A stretch of 35,896 nucleotides of DNA from Candidatus Dojkabacteria bacterium UBA5232 (GTDB lineage: Bacteria; Patescibacteriota; Dojkabacteria; SC72), in NCBI GenBank assembly GCA_002409215.1, contig DHUO01000006.1, positions 2,419 to 38,314 of the forward strand, in the 5' to 3' direction. Shown one piece after another: positions 30,578-35,896 of this stretch. The position numbers and the translations under genes are program-made. The notes beneath the pieces were generated by a model. It was given only the letters and a program-made list of their open reading frames with translations, had not been told where the DNA came from and did not search any database. Positions within the stretch are counted from its first letter, which is position 1, and each line of letters opens with the position of its first letter.

Positions 30578-32791
30578 ATGCAAACATTTGAAAAATATCT
30601 CAATCCTATTCACAAGAATATAGAAGAATTGTCCGATTTTACTAATATCCTTCCAGAATCCAACCTTGAAAAAGAGGAATATAAACATCTGGAAAAGGTA
30701 ACTCTCATTACCAAGAAGAAGATAGAACACCTTTTACCCCAATTAAAAAGATTGGAGGTTGAACTGGAGAGGCAGATTCAAGAGATTGATGCAGAAAATG
30801 ATCCAGATGCAAAAAAAGATGCTCGCAATGTGTACAACAGTATCCTGTATGAAATTGAGTTAATGGTTAATAGGATTAATAACGAACTAATTGCTTTTGA
30901 TTCACCATATTTCGGAAAAATTATATTCCAACCAAATCATTCAAGAAGCAATAAACCTTTAGAACTATATATTGGAAAGTTTGCTTTATTAGATAAAGAT
31001 ACAAATATTCCATTAATTACAGATTGGAGATCTCCAATTGCAAATATATATTATCAAAACTCTGGTCCTGCTAAAGATGTTTCTTTTTTTGCTCCTGTTG
31101 GTGAGAGGAAAGGTGAATTAAAACAGAAAAGACAGTTCCAGATATCAAGAGCAAGGATAAATGGGATATATGATGCAAAATCAGGTAATGTTGCAGCAGA
31201 TGAGTTCCTTCTCTCACAACTACAAGAAAGAATTGGTAAAAAGCTTCAAGATATTGTCTCTACAATTCAGACTCAGCAGAATGAGATTATTAGGGACAGT
31301 ATCAATGTACCCGCTTTGATGCAAGGAGTTGCAGGGAGTGGTAAAACGACAATCCTCCTTCATAGACTTGCTTACCTTTTCTATACCTATCCAAAAGAGA
31401 TTAATAATACAAATTCATTGATTATTGCTCCCAATCAAATGTTCATTGATTATGTTTCTGATGTACTACCAAATCTTGGTGTTAAGAAGGTCGAAACATT
31501 GACATACCTATTCTGGGCAAAGAAGGTTTTAGGATGGGATCAATACTATACAATTTCCTCCGAAAAGGAAGACTTAGGTATTAAGGAGTACAAGGGTTCT
31601 TTTGAATTTATTGAGATATTAGAAAGATATTTTGAAGAATTTGAAACAAATCTGTTAGAGGGTATTCCAAGTACAATTCGATATAGTATTACCGATAGAT
31701 ACTACGAACTAAAAGAACAGTATAAAGATATTAATATGGCAGAAAGAGTCTCACTAGCTATTGAGTATGCTTTTGCACAAAGGGCTTTTAAGAGGTATAG
31801 GGATGGGAAAATAAATAGTAGAGAGGTTGATCAGGAGAAAATTAAAAATGATATTGATAGGTATATTCATAAAACATGTGATATTTATGAACTGTATAAA
31901 GGTCTATTCAAAACAAAGCTGTTATCAAAGGATATTGCTAAACACTCTTTAGATGGTCTTAAGCATAATGGAAGAATACGTACTTTTAGAATCGAAGATT
32001 TAGCTCCAATGGTTTATTTGTATTTCAAGATAAATGGGAGTAAGTTTGAAGAGAAAGCGTATGTAATGGTTGATGAGGCACAGGATATGAGTCTTATACA
32101 GCTGCTCACACTACTTTCTATTGCAAAGAACGGCAACATAACACTTGCAGGTGATTTAGCTCAATCTATAATTCCTCCCTTCTATATCAAAGATTGGGAT
32201 GATGTTAAAAAGTTAATTAAAGATAAAACAGGTAAAAACACATCATATTATGAACTCCAGAAATGTTATAGAACAACTGTTGAAATTATTAACTACGCAA
32301 ATAGTATCTTCGAACATACGTTTCCTAAGTCATATAAACTTCCTGAAGCTGTTTTAAGACATGGAGATGATGTTAGGATAATAGAGGAAGAAAAAAACAT
32401 CCAAGATATGGATAGTGCTAAGATTAAAGAATTGGTTGATTTAATTAAAAAAGATTTTGAGAAAGGATCTGTAACTATTGCTTTACTGGCAAGGGATAAG
32501 AATCATGCAATAGATCTTTTTAATGTATTTAAAGAGTATGAAGAAGAGATAGGCAGGAATGTTATTACTTACTCTGATAACAACTATCAGAATGGTCTTT
32601 TAATACTCCCTATTGAGAATGCTAAAGGTTTAGAGTTTGATTCAATTATACTTGCAGATATTAATTCTGATTTTTACCAAGAAGATATGCTCTCTGACAA
32701 ACTACTTTATGTTGCACTCACAAGAGCCTTGCACAGAGTATATGTAATTACAAAAAAAGGAGATAATTTTTCTAGGAAGTTTTTAAGATAA
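30578..32791 (+). CDS. HelD-like superfamily 1 helicase/ATPase
   Basis: This 737-aa UvrD/Rep-type ATPase of the HelD group removes stalled RNA polymerase in the characterised Bacillus and Mycobacterium members. The N-terminal coiled coil (about 1-75) suits an insertion into polymerase. Walker A GVAGSGKTT starts at G250, DEAQD is at 499-503, and the C-terminal motif VALTRALHRVYV near 715-726 is intact. Two inserted regions separate the ATPase lobes, as in HelD. It starts after a 17-bp-spaced promoter and shares a one-base TAATG overlap with the RNHCP gene. A plain DNA helicase is the alternative. Confidence 0.82.
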   Translation: MQTFEKYLNPIHKNIEELSDFTNILPESNLEKEEYKHLEKVTLITKKKIEHLLPQLKRLEVELERQIQEIDAENDPDAKKDARNVYNSILYEIELMVNRINNELIAFDSPYFGKIIFQPNHSRSNKPLELYIGKFALLDKDTNIPLITDWRSPIANIYYQNSGPAKDVSFFAPVGERKGELKQKRQFQISRARINGIYDAKSGNVAADEFLLSQLQERIGKKLQDIVSTIQTQQNEIIRDSINVPALMQGVAGSGKTTILLHRLAYLFYTYPKEINNTNSLIIAPNQMFIDYVSDVLPNLGVKKVETLTYLFWAKKVLGWDQYYTISSEKEDLGIKEYKGSFEFIEILERYFEEFETNLLEGIPSTIRYSITDRYYELKEQYKDINMAERVSLAIEYAFAQRAFKRYRDGKINSREVDQEKIKNDIDRYIHKTCDIYELYKGLFKTKLLSKDIAKHSLDGLKHNGRIRTFRIEDLAPMVYLYFKINGSKFEEKAYVMVDEAQDMSLIQLLTLLSIAKNGNITLAGDLAQSIIPPFYIKDWDDVKKLIKDKTGKNTSYYELQKCYRTTVEIINYANSIFEHTFPKSYKLPEAVLRHGDDVRIIEEEKNIQDMDSAKIKELVDLIKKDFEKGSVTIALLARDKNHAIDLFNVFKEYEEEIGRNVITYSDNNYQNGLLILPIENAKGLEFDSIILADINSDFYQEDMLSDKLLYVALTRALHRVYVITKKGDNFSRKFLR

Positions 32792-33162
32792 TGATATTTG
32801 AATGTGTTAATTGTAAAAAGGAAGTAGATACACAAGGTAATATTGGGACAAGAAATAGGAATCATTGTCCATTTTGTCTTCATTCTCTACATCTAGATAG
32901 AAGTATTCCCGGAGATAGGAAGGAGGCGTGTAGAGGTGTGATGAAACCAATTGGTATTACATTTAAGAATGAAAGAAAAGATAAATATGGGAAAGAAGAA
33001 GTAGGAGAAATTATGATTATTCATGAATGTAGTAAGTGCAATGTTATTTCAAAAAACAGGATAGCTGGTGATGATAGTGCTGAAAAGATTTTAGAAATAG
33101 CAGAGAGAACAGTTAATAAAAAAGAATTAAAAGAGGTTAAGAGACAACTTTTTGGGGAGTAG
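32791..33162 (+). CDS. RNHCP-domain zinc protein
   Basis: This 123-aa protein has the RNHCP signature (RNRNHCPFC, 21-29) and zinc-ribbon pairs C5/C8, C26/C29 and C80/C83 (ECSKC), with a helical, charged C terminus. The family is small and uncharacterised; the cysteine layout suggests zinc and possibly RNA contact. It is translationally coupled to the HelD-like gene through a one-base stop/start overlap, so a shared role in transcription or RNA metabolism is a reasonable inference. It ends 34 bp before the PAP2-like start. Confidence 0.85.
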   Translation: MIFECVNCKKEVDTQGNIGTRNRNHCPFCLHSLHLDRSIPGDRKEACRGVMKPIGITFKNERKDKYGKEEVGEIMIIHECSKCNVISKNRIAGDDSAEKILEIAERTVNKKELKEVKRQLFGE

Positions 33163-33196
33163 TTTTTGCCATATTATTCCAAGTATATTAAAATAT

Positions 33197-33766
33197 ATGA
33201 TTATGAACAAAGCAAAAATAGCAAGAATAGTATCCGAAATGTCAAATGGTTTTCTTACAATGATATTAACACCATTATTGGCAATTGGGACCTCTACATT
33301 GGGTACAAAATTAAAGATAATATACTCCCTTGCATATCTCCTCGTTACTATCCTACCCTACCTTATTCTGAAAAAATTGGGTAAAGCTTCTGACTACGAA
33401 TTTACAAACAGAAAAGAGAGACCTCCTTATTTTATAACAGTATCACTTCTTTTTGGCTTATTATTTTTAATATTAAAAACATACAGTATTCCAACCTTAA
33501 CAGATATTTCTCTTGCACTTTTTGTTGTTGCATCTGTAATAACCATAGTGACATTCTTTTGGAAAATTAGCGGACATATGACATACTCTACCCTTCTCTT
33601 TATGACCTTAGGGTATATTTTTTCACCATACGTTCTACTTCTTTTTCTCTTCTCACCCTTCATTGGATGGTCTAGAATCGTATTAAAAAAACATACTTTA
33701 GGACAAGTTATTGCAGGAACTATTGTTACGGCAACTATTTGCATTCTAATTTACTGGGTATTTTGA
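33197..33766 (+). CDS. PAP2-like membrane phosphatase
   Basis: This multi-pass protein of about 189 aa carries the three PAP2 phosphatase motifs in degraded form: NRKERPPYF (from KxxxxxxRP), ISGHMTYS (from PSGH) and SRIVLKKHTLGQ (from SRxxxxxHxxxD). The Arg and both His are present, but the last Asp is Gly/Gln-like. It may dephosphorylate a lipid such as undecaprenyl diphosphate. I choose the ATG at 33197 (or 33203) over an in-frame TTG at 33152 because TATATT ends 7 nt before it. gatA starts 4 bp after its stop. Confidence 0.75.
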   Translation: MIMNKAKIARIVSEMSNGFLTMILTPLLAIGTSTLGTKLKIIYSLAYLLVTILPYLILKKLGKASDYEFTNRKERPPYFITVSLLFGLLFLILKTYSIPTLTDISLALFVVASVITIVTFFWKISGHMTYSTLLFMTLGYIFSPYVLLLFLFSPFIGWSRIVLKKHTLGQVIAGTIVTATICILIYWVF

Positions 33767-33770
33767 TAGA

Positions 33771-35222
33771 ATGGCTAAAATGAAAAACCACACTATTACA
33801 GAACTTAGAGAAAAATTACTTTCTAAAGAACTTTCTGCAAAAGAAATTACATTGTACTATCTTGATCGAATTAAGAAGTATGATGAGAAGTTAAATACAT
33901 ATATTACTGTTTGTGGGCAGGATGCTTTAAAGAAGGCTGAGGAGTTTGATAACAGTTTTGAAAAAAGTAAGAGGAAAAAATTAGGTGGTATCCCTATTTC
34001 CGTAAAGGATGTTTTTTCTACAAAGGGTATTCAAACAACATGCGCATCACGTATTTTGGAAGGATATAATCCTGTGTATAGCGCTACCGTTATAGATAAA
34101 ATACTTGATGAGGATGGCATTATTCTCGGCAAAACTAACTTAGATGAGTTTTGTCACGGTTCTGGTACAACTACATCATACTACGGCTCATCTAGAAACC
34201 CTTGGGATATAACAAAATTGCCTGGTGGTTCGAGTGGTGGTTCCTCTTCAGCATTAGCTGCAGATTTATGTGCTGGAAGTTTAGGAACAGAAACAGCAGG
34301 TTCCATAAGATTGCCAGCTTCATGGTGTGGGGTTGTTGGCCTTAAACCAACGTACGGAAGAGTTTCAAGGTATGGAGTTCTTGCAATGGGTTCATCCTTG
34401 GACAGTCCTGGGCCTTTAGCAAAGTCTGTTGAGGATGCTGCTCTTCTTCTAAATATCATTGCAGGGTATGACAAGCATGATCAAACTTCATCGAAAGTAG
34501 AAGTTCCTGACTATTTAGAAGCGGTAAGGAGAGGAAATATTAAGGATTTGAAGATTGCACTTCCTAAAGAGTATTTAGATATGAAGTTAGAGGATGGTGT
34601 TAGAGAAAACTTTTTAAATAGTATTAATATATTAAAGAAATTGGGTGTGAGTATTGAAGAAGTTTCTTTACTTGATCCTAAGTTTGGTATTGCGGTATAT
34701 ACTGTAACTTGTAGAAGTGAGGTGTCATCTAATCTTGCAAGGTATGATGGTAGCAGATACGGTTTTGAAGGGAGTAATAATGAAACAATTACTGAAAATT
34801 ACTCTACTACAAGAGGTGAGGGGTTGGGAGAGGAAGCTAAGAGAAGAGTTATGACTGGAACATTCTCTCTTTCGGCAGGGTATTCTGATGAGTATTTTAA
34901 GAAATCAGAGCAGGTAAGACAGCTCATAAAAGAGGATTTTGATGATATATTAAAGGAATATGATGTCATAATCGGGCCCTCTACTCCATCAGTAGCACTA
35001 AGTGACAAGGATGCCGAGAACCCCCTTTTCGGAGAGTTGGCTGATGTGTTAGCAGAAGGAAGCTCATTGGCTGGACTCCCTGGAGTTTCAATTCCAAATG
35101 GGCTTGCTAATAAGATGCCTACAGGAATCCAGTTCATTGGACGACATTTTGATGAGGCAACAATCCTGACACTTGCTCATGCATTAGAGAAAGAGATAGG
35201 AAGATTAACTCTAGAACTTTAA
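33771..35222 (+). CDS. gatA: Asp/Glu-tRNA amidotransferase subunit A
   Basis: GatA releases ammonia from glutamine so that GatB can convert misacylated Glu-tRNA-Gln or Asp-tRNA-Asn. The 483-aa amidase has the Ser-cisSer-Lys triad at K79, S154 and S178, the same numbering as Staphylococcus GatA. The block before S178 reads GTETAGSIR instead of GTDTGGSIR. The tRNA-Gln(UUG) in this window would be a substrate if glutaminyl-tRNA synthetase is absent. gatB and gatC are not here. TATTTT lies 6 nt before the ATG, inside the end of the PAP2 gene. It converges on the GerMN gene with a 4-bp overlap. Confidence 0.96.
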   Translation: MAKMKNHTITELREKLLSKELSAKEITLYYLDRIKKYDEKLNTYITVCGQDALKKAEEFDNSFEKSKRKKLGGIPISVKDVFSTKGIQTTCASRILEGYNPVYSATVIDKILDEDGIILGKTNLDEFCHGSGTTTSYYGSSRNPWDITKLPGGSSGGSSSALAADLCAGSLGTETAGSIRLPASWCGVVGLKPTYGRVSRYGVLAMGSSLDSPGPLAKSVEDAALLLNIIAGYDKHDQTSSKVEVPDYLEAVRRGNIKDLKIALPKEYLDMKLEDGVRENFLNSINILKKLGVSIEEVSLLDPKFGIAVYTVTCRSEVSSNLARYDGSRYGFEGSNNETITENYSTTRGEGLGEEAKRRVMTGTFSLSAGYSDEYFKKSEQVRQLIKEDFDDILKEYDVIIGPSTPSVALSDKDAENPLFGELADVLAEGSSLAGLPGVSIPNGLANKMPTGIQFIGRHFDEATILTLAHALEKEIGRLTLEL

Positions 35223-35230
35223 GGTTCTAG
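35211..35230. other. Perfect hairpin over shared TTAA stops
   Basis: CTAGAAC(TTTAAG)GTTCTAG is a perfect 7-bp stem. Its loop contains TTAA, which gives a TAA stop to gatA on the plus strand and to the GerMN gene on the minus strand. The structure is symmetric and could act as a two-way end signal. Confidence 0.55.
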
Positions 35231-35896
35231 GACTCCCAAGGTCTTTCCATTAACCTCTATTTGGACCTCTTTTACAGTCGGAAACTGTTTCAAAGTGTTC
35301 TCTATCTGTGATCGTATTTTACTTGTTAAACATGTCCCTCCTACTCCCTCTGTTAATTTCTCATTAAAGTTTGCATACGCTACGCCATTCTTAATGTTGA
35401 GAGATTTAAGTTCTGTACCAATTGGTATTGATGTGTAGTAGCCTTTCCCTCGTTCCGTAATGTTTGGGCCTTTAAGAAGCTCTGTCAGGGATGCTTTCCC
35501 AACAGCAACAGTCTCAGTAATTCTTCTAACAACGTAATGTGTTTTTTCACACTTCTCAGAGTTCGGATCTTCTACACTATTTGAAAAATATATTTTAACA
35601 GACACCGTTTTGGTTGGCTCTTCAACTATTTCCTTTTTCTCAGCCTCTTTAACAGAGCATGTTGAGGTAAAGGTGACAGGTATTCTATATTCATCATGAT
35701 TCTCATCTAAACCTGAAGGATTGTTGTTTTGTAATACTATCTCACCATCTCCTAAGCAACCCTCTTTACAAGATATGCTTTTAGAAAATGAGAGGATTTC
35801 TTCAACTGTGTAATCGTCATTGCTTTCTACACTTCCTGTCATTATCTCTTTATCATTAATTAGAATTGAGTATTGGAAGGAGTTTTCAAAAAACCA
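35219..35896 (-). CDS. GerMN-domain exported protein, 5' end outside the window
   Basis: The frame is open from the window edge at 35896 through to the stop, so an internal ATG at 35842 is probably not the true start and the N terminus (likely a signal or lipoprotein sequence) is missing. The visible 225 residues include an upstream beta-rich part with several cysteines, possibly paired (SCKEGC, TCSVK, KCEK), and a C-terminal GerMN domain (TELLKGPNITERGKGYYTSI to PTVKEVQIEVNGK). GerMN domains occur in spore germination proteins and in exported proteins of non-sporulating bacteria, where they bind glycan or partners. Function here is unknown. Confidence 0.8.
   Translation of the reverse strand, partial: WFFENSFQYSILINDKEIMTGSVESNDDYTVEEILSFSKSISCKEGCLGDGEIVLQNNNPSGLDENHDEYRIPVTFTSTCSVKEAEKKEIVEEPTKTVSVKIYFSNSVEDPNSEKCEKTHYVVRRITETVAVGKASLTELLKGPNITERGKGYYTSIPIGTELKSLNIKNGVAYANFNEKLTEGVGGTCLTSKIRSQIENTLKQFPTVKEVQIEVNGKTLGVLEP

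Noticed and set aside
33152..33196. TTG at 33152 as the start of the PAP2-like gene
   Set aside because: It would overlap the RNHCP gene and add a non-conserved peptide; a -10 hexamer 7 nt before the ATG at 33197 supports the later start.
1..35896. Alternative genetic code (UGA = Gly) as in some CPR lineages
   Set aside because: Genes end cleanly at TGA (for example at 1651), and long conserved proteins contain no internal TGA.
1..35896. CRISPR array, prophage or insertion sequence with transposase
   Set aside because: No regularly spaced direct repeats, phage structural genes or transposase-like proteins were found on either strand.

Overview
The window is AT-rich, gene-dense bacterial DNA with no gene-free stretch over 300 bp. 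It encodes short, compact proteins, and TAA, TAG and TGA are all used as stops (TGA ends the cytidylyltransferase-like gene at 1651), so it uses the ordinary genetic code. The combination of a class III ribonucleotide reductase with NrdR, a short UvrC, FemX/DegT surface-biosynthesis genes, many small membrane-anchored orphans, an RNHCP-domain protein and an acidic-tailed L19 fits a Candidate Phyla Radiation (Patescibacteria) bacterium. A Dojkabacteria/WS6-like lineage is my best guess. This placement is inference from gene style, not from a marker tree.

Layout. 1-2.2 kb: a small membrane-anchored orphan, a structured three-way-junction element, a thioredoxin-reductase-like flavoprotein, repeat element copy 1 and a cytidylyltransferase. 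2.3-5.8 kb: an NrdR-controlled deoxyribonucleotide operon, nrdR-nrdD-(separate glycyl radical peptide)-nrdG, preceded by two NrdR boxes. 5.8-7.1 kb: lexA, a small membrane protein, a clear terminator and tRNA-Pro(UGG). 7.1-12.2 kb: a metallophosphoesterase, then FemX, a DegT-type aminotransferase and mutL on the minus strand. 12.2-15.4 kb: uvrB, NAD kinase, an orphan and tRNA-Gln(UUG). 15.4-21.6 kb: an orphan membrane protein, uvrC, repeat element copy 2 and dnaE. 21.6-26.3 kb: an envelope cluster with a lysozyme-like protein, YggT, a degenerate cupin, a Cys-less transglutaminase-like protein, a membrane HEPN-like protein and an Ig-like anchored protein. 26.3-30.5 kb: an XRE regulator, a DUF4214-like coiled-coil protein, tRNA-Gly(UCC), rplS, gpmI, dedA and a DUF192 protein. 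30.5-35.9 kb: a HelD-like ATPase, an RNHCP protein, a PAP2-like protein, gatA and a partial GerMN-domain protein.

How the genes fit together: the window holds a DNA-maintenance group (lexA, mutL, uvrB, uvrC, dnaE and the nrd operon) mixed with cell-envelope genes and single housekeeping genes (rplS, gpmI, gatA, nadK). Many genes have a -10-like hexamer 5-8 nt before the ATG, often with an upstream TG, and no Shine-Dalgarno sequence. This points to widespread leaderless transcription.

Most interesting observations: (1) NrdD is split. The 694-aa chain ends just after its zinc ribbon, and the glycyl radical segment (SRVVGYIRP) is a 43-aa peptide 33 nt downstream in the same frame. The split lies within a 102-bp in-frame insertion bounded by an 8-bp direct repeat, TGTGAGGT. 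(2) A ~200-bp repeat with CCTAGG-centred terminal inverted repeats occurs twice, 16.5 kb apart in opposite orientation, each time right after a gene's stop codon. (3) Leaderless promoters are common. (4) An operon of exported proteins includes degenerate-enzyme folds.
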